From: Streptomyces yangpuensis
GTDB lineage: Bacteria > Actinomycetota > Actinomycetes > Streptomycetales > Streptomycetaceae
Direction: 5' to 3'
DNA length: 54,473 bases
NCBI RefSeq assembly: GCF_001005295.1
Contig: NZ_LBMK01000008.1
Span: forward strand, 168,982-223,454
The notes under the pieces are model-generated. The model did not search any database, was not told where the DNA came from, and saw only the letters and a list, made by a program, of their open reading frames with translations. Of this stretch, positions 1 to 7,524 are shown piece after piece; positions within the stretch are counted from its first letter, which is position 1; the number at the start of each line of letters is the position of its first letter. Both the position numbers and the translations under genes were made by a program.

Positions 1-146
1 GCGGGGGCGTCGGGCAGCTCGGTACCGAGCGCGCGCACGATCTCCTCGACCGAAGCGCGTGCGGGAACCCGCCGTTCGGACAGGCTCGCGAGCCACCGGA
101 CGGCATGGCCGTGCGCCCGCCGGAGCGCGGCCTCGCGCGCGTCCAT
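1..146 (-). CDS. PLP-dependent decarboxylase, N-terminus (partial)
   Basis: This is the first 48 codons of a minus-strand gene that runs off the left edge of the window. The ATG is the complement of 144-146. The visible peptide begins MDAREAALRRAHGHAVRWLA and continues with an SLSERRVPARAS stretch and then VEEIVRAL. That layout (a helix carrying H-A-x-x-W-L followed by a short R-x-V-x-P segment) is typical of the N-terminal arm of group II pyridoxal-phosphate decarboxylases and related aspartate-aminotransferase-fold enzymes. The catalytic lysine and PLP-binding motifs lie outside the window, so the family call is inference from a short segment and the substrate cannot be named. Confidence 0.5.
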   Translation of the reverse strand, partial: MDAREAALRRAHGHAVRWLASLSERRVPARASVEEIVRALGTELPDAP

Positions 147-230
147 ACCTCGGACTATGGGACAGGAGCCGTGGCCGCGCAAGCCGCGGCCCGTACCCTC
201 CGTCCTCCGTCCTCTCGGCGGCCCGCCCGC

Positions 231-770
231 TCAGTGCTGGACGGGGGCGGGGGCGAGGACGGGGTCGAGGGCGCCCAGGGCCGTGGCCCAGGGGAAGGGG
301 ACCGGGGTTTCGGCGGGGGTGTTGTCGTGCGGGAGGAGCCGGACCCCGGCGTTGCGCAGGGTGGCGAGGGAGATGTCGTACTGCGGATGCGCGGCGAGCG
401 CGCTGTTGGTGCAGGAGATGGCGGTGACGGGAGTGCCGTTGCCGAGGGCCTCGGCGGCGAGGCCGACGGTCAGCCGGTCGGTGAGGCCGAGGGCCCACGC
501 GTTGACCGTGTTGAAGGTGGCGGGGGCGTAGAGGATCGCGTCGGCGGCCGGCCACTGCTCAGGTTCGCCCGGGAGCTGGTACTGCCAGAGCACGGGGTGG
601 CCGGTGAGGGCGGCGAGCCCGTCGAGGCTCCCGGCGAGCCAGTGCGCGGCGGTGGGGGTGAGTCCGAGGCACACGTTCCAGCCGCGGGCCTGGGCGTCTT
701 CGACGACATGGGCGACGTCGAACACGGGTGGGGCGGCGGAGCAGAGCAGATAGAGGGTCTTCATGGTCAT
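231..770 (-). CDS. Flavoprotein of the HFCD type
   Basis: A 179-residue protein with a Rossmann-like flavodoxin-type start (TLYLLCSAAPP) and the segment APATFNTVNAWALGLTD at about residues 82-98. That segment corresponds to the PASANT-type FMN-binding motif of the homo-oligomeric flavin-containing Cys decarboxylase family (PPC decarboxylase, EpiD, flavin prenyltransferase). A downstream SCTN motif holds the only conserved-looking cysteine of the active-site region. The substrate is not deducible. Translation could begin at the ATG complementary to 768-770 or at the in-frame ATG two codons later. The gene diverges from the SnoaL-like gene across a 59-bp region holding a MerR-type operator, so the two may be co-regulated. 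Confidence 0.75.
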   Translation of the reverse strand: MTMKTLYLLCSAAPPVFDVAHVVEDAQARGWNVCLGLTPTAAHWLAGSLDGLAALTGHPVLWQYQLPGEPEQWPAADAILYAPATFNTVNAWALGLTDRLTVGLAAEALGNGTPVTAISCTNSALAAHPQYDISLATLRNAGVRLLPHDNTPAETPVPFPWATALGALDPVLAPAPVQH

Positions 771-791
771 GCCGCATTATGATCATATCGC

Positions 792-822
792 TTGACCTCA
801 AGTGCGGTTGAGGGAGCAGGAT
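792..822 (+). promoter_or_regulatory. MerR/SoxR-type promoter with operator
   Basis: A -35 hexamer TTGACC (792-797) and a -10-like CAGGAT (817-822) are separated by 19 bp, the over-long spacer that characterises MerR-family-activated promoters. The spacer carries the dyad CCTCAAGTGCGGTTGAGG (796-813), whose outer 6-bp arms CCTCAA and TTGAGG are identical to those of the SoxR box. The expected transcription start falls at about 829-830, at the A of the ATG, so the downstream mRNA should be leaderless. No MerR gene is present in the window, so the regulator acts from elsewhere. Assignment to SoxR rather than another MerR protein is inference. Confidence 0.7.
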
Positions 823-829
823 CGAGCCC

Positions 830-1237
830 ATGGACATCGAGCACGCGGCCACGGCCGCCGACATCAAGGCGATCGAAGAGGTCGTCGCCACGGTCGAACG
901 CACCCAGCGGGCCAAGGACGCCGAGGGTTTCCTGGCCCTGTTCCACCCCGACGCCCTGTGGACGACGGCACACGGCAGGGTCCTCATCGGCTTCGAGGAG
1001 ATAGCCGAATTCACTCGTGCCGTGCTGCCCGGGGCGAACTGGGACGGGGAGGTCACCTACGAGGTCGTCCACGTGCAGTTCCTGCGGCCGGACGTCGCGG
1101 CGGTGAAGGTGCGCCAGGTCTACCACGCGCCCGACGGCGGTGAGGGCGCGCCGCTGTACGTGATGACGCGGGAGGCGGACGGGCCGTGGCTGCTGACCGC
1201 CTGCCAGAACACCCAGGTGGTGCGGGACCCGGCCTGA
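830..1237 (+). CDS. SgcJ/EcaC-type SnoaL-like protein
   Basis: A 135-residue single-domain protein of the NTF2-like (SnoaL) cone-shaped fold. It has an N-terminal helix ADIKAIEEVVATVERTQRAKDAEGFLALF, then HPDALWTTAHGRVLIGFEEIAEF, then the curved sheet region VHVQFLRPDVAAVKVRQVY and the terminal strand WLLTACQNTQVV. This matches the SgcJ/EcaC family in length and order. Members are annotated as oxidoreductases, but most have no proven activity. The start is fixed by the promoter: the predicted transcript begins at the ATG and there is no Shine-Dalgarno. Control by a redox-sensing MerR protein would fit a detoxification role, which is inference. Confidence 0.8.
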   Translation: MDIEHAATAADIKAIEEVVATVERTQRAKDAEGFLALFHPDALWTTAHGRVLIGFEEIAEFTRAVLPGANWDGEVTYEVVHVQFLRPDVAAVKVRQVYHAPDGGEGAPLYVMTREADGPWLLTACQNTQVVRDPA

Positions 1238-1307
1238 GCCGGGGGCGAGCCGGGGCGTGGATCCGTGCCCTGTCGCTCCAGCCCCGCAGGTGGGGGACAG
1301 TGGTGCT

Positions 1308-2135
1308 GTGGCCGACATCGACGCGGTGGCAGCCGAGCTGTACGGGCTCAGGCCGGAGGAGTTCACCGCTGCCCGGGACGCTCACGCGGCCGCCGCGCGC
1401 AAGGCGGGGCGGCGCGCCGAGGCGAAGGGCATCGCCGCCCTGCGCAAGCCGACGCTGGCGGTGTGGGCCGCGAACCGGCTCGCCCGCGCCGACGCGGATC
1501 AGGCGGGGCGCCTGCTGGAGCTGGGGGAGGGGCTGCGCGAGGCGCACCGGACACTGTCGGGGGAGGAGCTGCGCAAGCTGTCCCACCAGCAGCACGTGGT
1601 GATCGCCGCGATGGCCGGCGAGGCCCGTCGGCTGGCCGGTGAAGCGGGGCAGGACCTGTCCGCTGCGGTCCAGCGGGAGGTCGAGCAGATCCTCCGCAGC
1701 GTCCTCGCCGATCCCGAGGCCGCCCAGGCCTGGGTACGGGGCGTACTGGCGAAGGCGCCGCCCTCGGCAGTGGGCTTCGCCGACGTGGCACCCGCACCGG
1801 GCGCGGAGCCGCGGCCGCCGATGGCCGAGGCGGAACGGGAGCGGGAGGCGGAGCCGGAGCCGGAGGCGGATTCGGGGGAGGCCGAGCGGACGCGGCGGGA
1901 GGCCGAACTCGCCGAAGAGGCGCTTGCCCGGGCGGAGGCGGAGCGGGCGCAGGCCCGCACCGGACTCGGGGCGCTCGACGAGGAGATCGGCCTGCTGGAG
2001 GCGCGGCTGGAGCGAGTCCGGGAGGAACGCGAAGGCCTCGCCGCCGCGGCGGCGGCCGCCGACCGGCGCCACCGGGAAGCCGTACGGGAGGCCAAGGCGG
2101 CCCGCGCGGCGGCCCGTAAGGCCGCAGGCCGCTGA
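1308..2135 (+). CDS. Alanine- and arginine-rich coiled-coil protein, function unknown
   Basis: A 275-residue protein beginning ADIDAVAAELYGLRPEEFTA at a GTG preceded by GGGGGA with good spacing. The frame extends further upstream, but without a ribosome binding site. Residues 1-150 are helical with a conserved-looking KPTLAVWAANRLAR segment. Residues from about 160 are an acidic Glu/Pro-rich stretch (EREREAEPEPEADSGEAE) leading into a long heptad-rich coiled coil (ELAEEALARAEAERAQARTG onwards) and a basic Ala/Arg/Lys tail. There are no signal peptide and no membrane segments, so it is cytoplasmic. It looks like a lineage-specific conserved hypothetical; the basic tail could bind nucleic acid, which is inference only. 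Confidence 0.7.
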   Translation: MADIDAVAAELYGLRPEEFTAARDAHAAAARKAGRRAEAKGIAALRKPTLAVWAANRLARADADQAGRLLELGEGLREAHRTLSGEELRKLSHQQHVVIAAMAGEARRLAGEAGQDLSAAVQREVEQILRSVLADPEAAQAWVRGVLAKAPPSAVGFADVAPAPGAEPRPPMAEAEREREAEPEPEADSGEAERTRREAELAEEALARAEAERAQARTGLGALDEEIGLLEARLERVREEREGLAAAAAAADRRHREAVREAKAARAAARKAAGR

Positions 2136-2875
2136 CCTGCCCGGGGCGGCGGAGCGAATCAGCCCAGGTGCACGGCCAGGCTGCACAGGCCGAGCCCGTG
2201 GCGGGCGGCGTGGCGCCACATGCGCAGGGGCCGTCGAGAACCCGTTCGAGCCCACGGAGCGCGGACTTCGAGAAGGTGCCGGCTGTCCGGATTCAAAGCC
2301 CCGGTGGATACCGCAGATGCCGCGGAGGGAGGCAGGTCCCGCAGGCCGCCCCTGCCGCGACGGCTCCGCCGCACCGGCCGGCGCCCGGTACCGGTAGCCG
2401 TCCAGATACCACGGCCGGCCGCCGCCCCGGCGACAGGGTCCGGCCGGACCCGGGTCCAGGGGCCGCGGTCGGCCGGCCCGGAGCGCGGTACCGGGGTGGC
2501 GGCCCGGGGGCCTGCTGTCGGCCGGGCGGGCCCGCACCGCTTTCGGACCGGGGTGGTCGGGGCGCGTGCCCTGCCGAGCGGTGGGGCGGGGCGGGCGGCG
2601 CGCCGGGTCCGGCCAAGTTGGGGGAGTGGTGCCTTGTGGTGAGTGGCCGCGGGGTCGGACCGTGGCGCTGCCGTCCGACCTGCGTGGGGACGTCCGGGGG
2701 CCGGGCGGGGTGGAATCCGGGGCCTCGCCGCCGTGGCGGCATTCGGCCAGTGAGCGGGTGCGCGCACCGCCCAGGGGCGGTTGTCCGTATCCCGTCCTTT
2801 CGCCGCAGGCGGGCCCGTGGTGGCATGTCCATGCCGAAATTCGATCGGCGGCCCCCGATGAATGGAGAAACAAGG
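2136..2875. other. 740-bp gene-poor region upstream of DUF4360 genes
   Basis: Several long open frames cross this stretch, but none shows actinomycete third-position GC bias, a ribosome binding site or a recognisable domain, so I call no gene. A small perfect dyad GGCATG-TC-CATGCC lies at 2822-2835, about 40 bp before the first DUF4360 start codon, and could be an operator. A TTGTCC hexamer near 2780 is a weak candidate -35. Otherwise I see only GC-rich sequence without clear structure. Confidence 0.5.
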
Positions 2876-3520
2876 ATGTTGCTCCGCAGACTGACCGTCG
2901 GTGCAGCGGTGGTGGCGTTGTCCACCCTGGCGATGCCCGCACAGGCCCACAACGCCACGTATCCTCCCGGGAGAATCACGGTCGACGTCGTCGGCGTGAA
3001 CGGTTCGGGATGTCCCCAGGGCACGGCGAGCGTCGCCGCCGCCTCCGACAACACCTCGTTCACGGTCACGTACAGCGACTACCTCGCCCAGACCGGCGCC
3101 GGCTCCGGCGGAACCGACTTCCGCAAGAACTGCCAGCTCGCCCTCCAGATCCACGTGCCGCAGGGCTTCACCTACGCCATCGCCCGGGCGGACTACCGCG
3201 GTTACGCCCACCTCCAGCGCGGGGCCTACGGCCAGGAGCGCGCCAACTACTACTTCCAGGGCATGGCTCAGACCACCCGCAGGACCCACCAGTTCAACGG
3301 CCCCTACTCCGACAACTGGCAGGCGAGCGACCAGACGGAGTACGCAGACCTGGTCTGGGCGCCGTGCGGCGAGGAGCGCAACCTCAACGTCAACAGCGAA
3401 CTGCGCGTGTACGCCGGAACATCGAGCCCGCAGGCTCTGAGCTTCATGAGCATGGACTCCACGGACGGCAGTGTCAGCACGGTCTACCACTTCGCGTGGA
3501 AGGAATGTCCCGCGGTCTGA
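2876..3520 (+). CDS. DUF4360 secreted protein, copy 1
   Basis: A 214-residue secreted protein. The start is the ATG at 2876, with GGAG eight bases upstream and a clean signal peptide (MLLRRLTVGAAVVALSTLAMPAQA, cleavage after AQA). The mature part is a DUF4360 domain: VNGSGCPQGTASVAAASDNTSF, then the FTVTYSDYLAQ strand, FRKNCQLALQIHVP, FTYAIARADYRGYAHL and a C-terminal WAPCGEERNLNVNSELRV. Four cysteines suggest two disulfides. DUF4360 proteins are extracellular in fungi and actinomycetes and have no established biochemical role. A close paralogue follows 48 bp downstream, so the two are probably co-transcribed. Confidence 0.9.
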   Translation: MLLRRLTVGAAVVALSTLAMPAQAHNATYPPGRITVDVVGVNGSGCPQGTASVAAASDNTSFTVTYSDYLAQTGAGSGGTDFRKNCQLALQIHVPQGFTYAIARADYRGYAHLQRGAYGQERANYYFQGMAQTTRRTHQFNGPYSDNWQASDQTEYADLVWAPCGEERNLNVNSELRVYAGTSSPQALSFMSMDSTDGSVSTVYHFAWKECPAV

Positions 3521-3568
3521 CACGGCGTGAGCCCCGGAACCAGCACTTCACGGTCAGGAGTGACAACG

Positions 3569-4252
3569 ATGTCCCCTTCCCTGCCCCGCACCCTGTTCAC
3601 CGGTGCCGCGGCTGCGGCGCTGATCGTCACGGCGTCCCCGGCCGGAGCCGCCGGCCCGACCCCGCAGATCACCGCACCGCCCGACAAGATCGTGATCGAA
3701 CTCGCCACGGTGAACGGGTCCGGCTGTCGGGAGGGCACCGCCGAAGTGGCCGTGGCGCCCGACAACACGGCCTTCACCGTCACCTACAGTGACTACCTTG
3801 CGCAGGTCGGGCCCGGCGCGCCGCCGACCGGATTCCGCAAGAACTGCCAGCTCAATCTGCGGGTCCACGTACCCTCGGGATTCACCTATGCCATTGTCCA
3901 GGCCGACTACCGGGGATTCGCATTCCTCCAACCGGGAGCCTGGGGCCAGGAGAAGGCGAGCTACTACTTCCAGGGAATGCCGCAGACCGCCCAGCGCACC
4001 CATCAGTTCAACGGCCCGCTCAATGACAACTGGCAGGCGACCGACAGGACGGAGTACGCGGATCTCGTCTGGGCGCCGTGTGGCGAGAAACGCAATTTCA
4101 ACATCAACACCGAGCTGCGCGTGAACGCCGGAACGTCCAATCCGCAGACCGCCACCAGCTTTATGACCATGGACTCCACCGACGCGAGCGTGAGCACGCT
4201 CTACCACCTCGCCTGGCAGGCCTGTCCGGCACCCCGGCCGCGTTCGCACTAG
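3569..4252 (+). CDS. DUF4360 secreted protein, copy 2
   Basis: A 227-residue paralogue of the preceding gene. The ATG at 3569 follows AGGAG by eight bases. A signal peptide (SLPRTLFTGAAAAALIVTASPAGAA) precedes the DUF4360 domain with the same landmarks as copy 1: VNGSGCREGTAEVAVAPDNTAF, FTVTYSDYLAQ, FRKNCQLNLRVHVP, YYFQGMPQTAQRTHQFNGP and EYADLVWAPCGEKRNF. All four cysteines are kept. Divergence is concentrated in the N-terminal 30 mature residues and the Pro/Arg C-terminal tail, consistent with an old tandem duplication followed by specialisation. Two strong hairpins follow the stop codon. Function is unknown. Confidence 0.9.
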   Translation: MSPSLPRTLFTGAAAAALIVTASPAGAAGPTPQITAPPDKIVIELATVNGSGCREGTAEVAVAPDNTAFTVTYSDYLAQVGPGAPPTGFRKNCQLNLRVHVPSGFTYAIVQADYRGFAFLQPGAWGQEKASYYFQGMPQTAQRTHQFNGPLNDNWQATDRTEYADLVWAPCGEKRNFNINTELRVNAGTSNPQTATSFMTMDSTDASVSTLYHLAWQACPAPRPRSH

Positions 4253-4260
4253 GACGCGCG

Positions 4261-4305
4261 CGTCGGGCTCGTCGGGCTGGTCAGTCGGGCCCGACGAGCC
4301 CGACG
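4261..4305. terminator. Bidirectional terminator, 17-bp stem
   Basis: The perfect arms CGTCGGGCTCGTCGGGC (4261-4277) and its complement (4289-4305) flank an 11-base loop. It sits between the convergent ends of the second DUF4360 gene and the membrane protein gene. There is no U-tract, as usual in Streptomyces. Confidence 0.8.
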
Positions 4306-4315
4306 GCCCGTCGTC

Positions 4316-4348
4316 GCCGGAGGTCTCGCCGGGTGCGAGACCTCCGGC
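4316..4348. terminator. Second hairpin terminator, 14-bp stem
   Basis: The perfect arms GCCGGAGGTCTCGC (4316-4329) and 4335-4348 flank the loop CGGGT. With the preceding 17-bp hairpin it forms a tandem pair in the convergent intergenic space, probably one serving each direction. Confidence 0.75.
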
Positions 4349-4368
4349 CACGCCGTCGTAGGCCGTGC

Positions 4369-4833
4369 TCAGGCGGCGCGCCGCGCCCGCACCGGGAAGT
4401 AGGCGCGGGCCTCGGGCAGGTACATAGGGACGACGGCGGCCGCGGCCAGCAGATCGGGCAGGGCGTTCACGACACCCCACCACACCGGGTCGACCCCGTC
4501 CATGCCGAAGTCGGCGACTCGGAGGAGCAGGAACGCCGCTCCCACGACGGTCAGCACCACACGGGCCCAGCCGCGTCCGGCCCGCATCTGCGCCGCCACG
4601 GCCAGCCAGCCGGCCACGAAGACGGCCAGCACCCCTCCCGACAAGGCGAGTTGGGTGATTGCGCTGCCGCGCCCGGCATGCTCGGTCAGTTCGTCCAGAC
4701 CGGTGGGCGCCACCACGAACACCCCCAGCACCCACACCAGAACCTCGGCCGACACGGCCGCCAGCGTGAGCGCCCACGCCGCCTCGATCTGCCACGGGCG
4801 CCTCGGGCGCGCGCTGCTGGTACCTGTGTTCAT
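4369..4833 (-). CDS. Four-helix membrane protein, function unknown
   Basis: A 154-residue integral membrane protein. The ATG is preceded by GGAGG with ideal spacing, which sets the start although the frame extends further upstream. Four hydrophobic segments are visible: WQIEAAWALTLAAVSAEVLV (about 15-40), ITQLALSGGVLAVFVAGWLA (about 58-80), ARVVLTVVGAAFLLLRVAD (about 90-110) and WWGVVNALPDLLAAAAVVPM (about 118-140), followed by a short basic tail. The layout resembles small actinobacterial multi-pass proteins of no known function. It is divergent from the acetyltransferase gene. Confidence 0.75.
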   Translation of the reverse strand: MNTGTSSARPRRPWQIEAAWALTLAAVSAEVLVWVLGVFVVAPTGLDELTEHAGRGSAITQLALSGGVLAVFVAGWLAVAAQMRAGRGWARVVLTVVGAAFLLLRVADFGMDGVDPVWWGVVNALPDLLAAAAVVPMYLPEARAYFPVRARRAA

Positions 4834-4942
4834 GACAGCCTCCTTCCGGGGTACGCCCCGTGAGAGTGCGAACGGGACGTCGAGGTTCCCTCCGGTCCCG
4901 TGGAACATGGTCGGTTGGAACGTGATCGGATAGTTTGACGGG

Positions 4943-5482
4943 ATGTCCGAACTGCGAACCGAACGCCTTGTCCTGCGCCAATGGCGGGAGTCCGACCTGG
5001 CCCCCTGGGCGGCGATGAACGCCGATCCCGAAGTCCGCGAACATTTCGACGGCGTCCTCACCCGTCAGCAGAGCGAGGCGTCCGCGGCCCGGTTCCGGGC
5101 CGCCATCGAGCAGCGCGGCTGGGGCTGGTGGGCGGTCGAGGTGCGGGACACCGGCGAGTTCATCGGCTTCACCGGTCTGGACCCGGTGGACGAGGACATG
5201 CCGTTCACCGGGGTGGAGGCCGGCTGGCGGCTGGCCCGCTCGGCCTGGGGGCACGGCTTCGCCACGGAGGCCGCCCGCGCGGTCGTGGCCTTCGGTTTCG
5301 AAACCCTCGCGCTGCCGGAGATCCTCGCGGTGACCACGGCCGCCAACCTGCGCTCCCAGGCGGTCATGCGCCGAATCGGGATGACCCGTGACCCCGCCGA
5401 CGACTTCGACGACCTCACCGTGCCCGACGGCCCGCTGCGCCCGAGCGTCGTCTACCGCACGTCACGGGGAACGGCCGCCTGA
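4943..5482 (+). CDS. GNAT N-acetyltransferase, RimJ/RimL type
   Basis: A 179-residue acetyltransferase of the RimJ/RimL (Acetyltransf_3) branch. It opens with the family hallmark ELRTERLVLRQWRESDLAPW and has the central GEFIGFTGL strand. The acetyl-CoA pyrophosphate-binding turn is in RLARSAWGHGFATEAARAVV (about 92-112), and the C-terminal ANLRSQAVMRRIGM helix closes the fold. These enzymes acetylate the alpha-amino group of proteins or small amines; the substrate is not predictable. The stop codon lies inside a 12-bp tandem repeat. A -10-like GATAGT lies just upstream, so the leader is very short. Confidence 0.85.
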   Translation: MSELRTERLVLRQWRESDLAPWAAMNADPEVREHFDGVLTRQQSEASAARFRAAIEQRGWGWWAVEVRDTGEFIGFTGLDPVDEDMPFTGVEAGWRLARSAWGHGFATEAARAVVAFGFETLALPEILAVTTAANLRSQAVMRRIGMTRDPADDFDDLTVPDGPLRPSVVYRTSRGTAA

Positions 5483-5504
5483 ACGGCCGCCTGAACGGCC
5501 GCGT
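5469..5504 (+). repeat. 12-bp tandem repeat, three units
   Basis: Three consecutive copies of GAACGGCCGCCT (the third ends CGT) span the stop codon of the acetyltransferase gene. The TGA is formed at the junction of units 1 and 2, so further units are outside the coding frame. This looks like a slippage-generated repeat. Confidence 0.8.
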
Positions 5505-5525
5505 GACGACGACCTGTCCGGTTCG

Positions 5526-7301
5526 TCAGCGGGAGGGGGCGCCCGCCGCGCCGTTGCGCCAGACCGTCACGTCCAGCGTGAGGTAGGTGCTCGGGGAGTC
5601 CTCCGGCGAGATGCCGCGCACCGTGATCAGGCCGAGGTGCCCGGTGCCGGTGGTCAGGCAGATCTGGCGGCCCGTGCCCAGCTTGTCGACGTACACGTTC
5701 TGCGTGAAGCGGGTCTCGGTGCGGCAGGTGGCCAGGGACCCCTCCTGACCAGGGTCCAGGAGGACCATGCTGCCGCCCCGGCCCTCGGCGTCGAGATAGC
5801 CGCCCGTGTCGTACGACAGCTCGTACCCGCCGTCCTCGCCCTTCTGCGGGCGCAACGGCTCCTCGCCCAGGGTGAGGTGGTACCCCGCCGTGAGGTTGAC
5901 GCCCTTGTGGTCGGCGGGCGCCGGGTCGGGGCGGGCGCCGCCGGTGCCACCGGAAGCGGACGGCGAAGCGCCGGAGCCGGAGCCGGAGCCGGAGCCCGAG
6001 CCGGTGTCCTTGCCCTTGGTCAGCCCGTACACGGCCGCACCGCCGACGACCGCGAGCGCCAGGACCGCGGCCAGCACGGCCGGCCCCCGCCTGCCGGCCC
6101 GTGGCCCCGTCGTCTGCTGTGTGTGCTGTGTGTGCTGCGGCTGGAACGGCAACGGCGCCGCGGACTGCGGCGCGGCCGCGCCGAACTGCGTGGGCGCGTA
6201 CGGGCTCACGGCCGGGTGGGCCGGCTGCGGAGCGGACGGTGTCCGCGGCGCGGCCGCCGGGGGAGCGGGCGGTCGCGGCGTGGACGGTGTCGTCGGCGCG
6301 TACGCCGCCGCCCCGCCGGGCGCCGTGGACGGCGTCGTCGGCGGGTGCGTCGGAGGCGGCGGCGTGAGATCCGGAGCGGGCGCGGCGGACCGCGCCGAGA
6401 TCTCCGCGGTGACCGCCGCCGGCAGCCAGTCCTCGGGGCGCCGCAGCGTGGTGGCGTCGTTCGCGGTCCGGCACAGCGCGATGACCTCGGCGACGGACGG
6501 ACGGGCCGCCGGGTCCTTGGCGAGGCAGCGGGTGACGAGCTCGGACAGCCGCGGCGGAACCCCCGACAGTTCGGGCTCCTCGTGCACGATGCGGTAGAGC
6601 ACCCCGTGGGAGGGCCCCTCGCCGAACGGGGGCGCGCCGACGGCGGCGTACGCGGCGATCAGACCGAGCGCGAAGACGTCGGTGGCCGGTCCCACGTCCC
6701 GCCCGGACGCCTGCTCGGGCGCCATGAACGAGGGCGTACCGACGAAGACCCCGCTGCCGGTCAGGGAGGTCGCGTCGGCGGCGTGGGCGATCCCGAAGTC
6801 GATGACGCGCGGGCCGTCGGAGGCGAGCAGGACGTTCGACGGCTTCAGGTCGCGGTGCACGATGCCCGCGCCGTGGATCACCTGGAGCGCCTCGGCGATC
6901 CCGGCGACCAGCAGCAGCACGGTCTCCACGGGCAGCGTGCCGTGCGCGGACACGGCGGCGGCGAGGGAGGGCCCCGGCACGTAGGCGGTGGCCAGCCAGG
7001 GGCGCGGACCGTCGGTGTCCGCGTCGATGACGGGTGCGGTGTACAGGCCCTGGACGCGCTGCGCCGAGCGGATCTCCTGGGCGAACCTACGGCGGAACTC
7101 CGGGTCTTCGGCGAACTCGGGCCGGATCACCTTGATCGCGACGGGGCGGCCCCCGGGGGTGTGGGAGAGGTACACCTTGCCCATGCCGCCGGCGCCGAGC
7201 CGGGCGCCGAGCCGGTAACCGGCCACGGTCGTCGGGTCGTCGGGACCGAGGGGTTCGAAATGCGCCGCTGCCCTGTCGCCGCCCGGCTGCTGACCGTTCA
7301 T
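5526..7301 (-). CDS. Membrane Ser/Thr protein kinase, PknB-like
   Basis: A 591-residue receptor-like kinase. The N-terminal kinase domain (about 28-290) has the glycine loop GAGGMG (36-41), the VAIK lysine (K57), the HRDLKPSN catalytic loop (D151), DFG (168-170) and APE (194-196). A Pro/Ala/Thr-rich linker (about 310-420) follows, then one transmembrane helix (GPAVLAAVLALAVVGGAAVYGL). After a repeated SGSGSGSG spacer comes an extracellular domain of about 150 residues without PASTA repeats. The domain order is typical of actinobacterial Hanks-type kinases that sense the envelope. I chose the ATG at 7301 rather than an upstream GTG-type extension. The extracellular sensor is of unknown ligand. 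Confidence 0.88.
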   Translation of the reverse strand: MNGQQPGGDRAAAHFEPLGPDDPTTVAGYRLGARLGAGGMGKVYLSHTPGGRPVAIKVIRPEFAEDPEFRRRFAQEIRSAQRVQGLYTAPVIDADTDGPRPWLATAYVPGPSLAAAVSAHGTLPVETVLLLVAGIAEALQVIHGAGIVHRDLKPSNVLLASDGPRVIDFGIAHAADATSLTGSGVFVGTPSFMAPEQASGRDVGPATDVFALGLIAAYAAVGAPPFGEGPSHGVLYRIVHEEPELSGVPPRLSELVTRCLAKDPAARPSVAEVIALCRTANDATTLRRPEDWLPAAVTAEISARSAAPAPDLTPPPPTHPPTTPSTAPGGAAAYAPTTPSTPRPPAPPAAAPRTPSAPQPAHPAVSPYAPTQFGAAAPQSAAPLPFQPQHTQHTQQTTGPRAGRRGPAVLAAVLALAVVGGAAVYGLTKGKDTGSGSGSGSGSGASPSASGGTGGARPDPAPADHKGVNLTAGYHLTLGEEPLRPQKGEDGGYELSYDTGGYLDAEGRGGSMVLLDPGQEGSLATCRTETRFTQNVYVDKLGTGRQICLTTGTGHLGLITVRGISPEDSPSTYLTLDVTVWRNGAAGAPSR

Positions 7302-7524
7302 CACCCTGCCGCTCCCCAGTACCGCCCGATCGGTGCGCACCGCACCCTATCCGAGTCGGCGAAGGCGCGTCCGGTGGGTTCGGGAGCGCGCGGTGCGCAC
7401 GGTGCGGTGGCGGTTCCGAAGGGGCTGACCTGCGCGGGAGGCGGCGACGGTGGCCCGGGGCCCGTGCACGGCCGCGGCCCGCCGCGGGTTACCGTGTCCC
7501 TTTCATCCGAGGGGGAACACACAG

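Noticed and set aside
2240..2310. A tRNA-like segment (GGATTCAAAGCC) and possible attachment site
   Set aside because: It lacks a cloverleaf, an anticodon stem and a CCA-side acceptor stem, and there is no integrase nearby.
2159..2875. Genes in the region upstream of the DUF4360 pair
   Set aside because: Several frames are open in both directions, but none has third-position GC bias or a ribosome binding site, and the translations are Pro/Arg/Gly-rich as expected of random GC-rich sequence.
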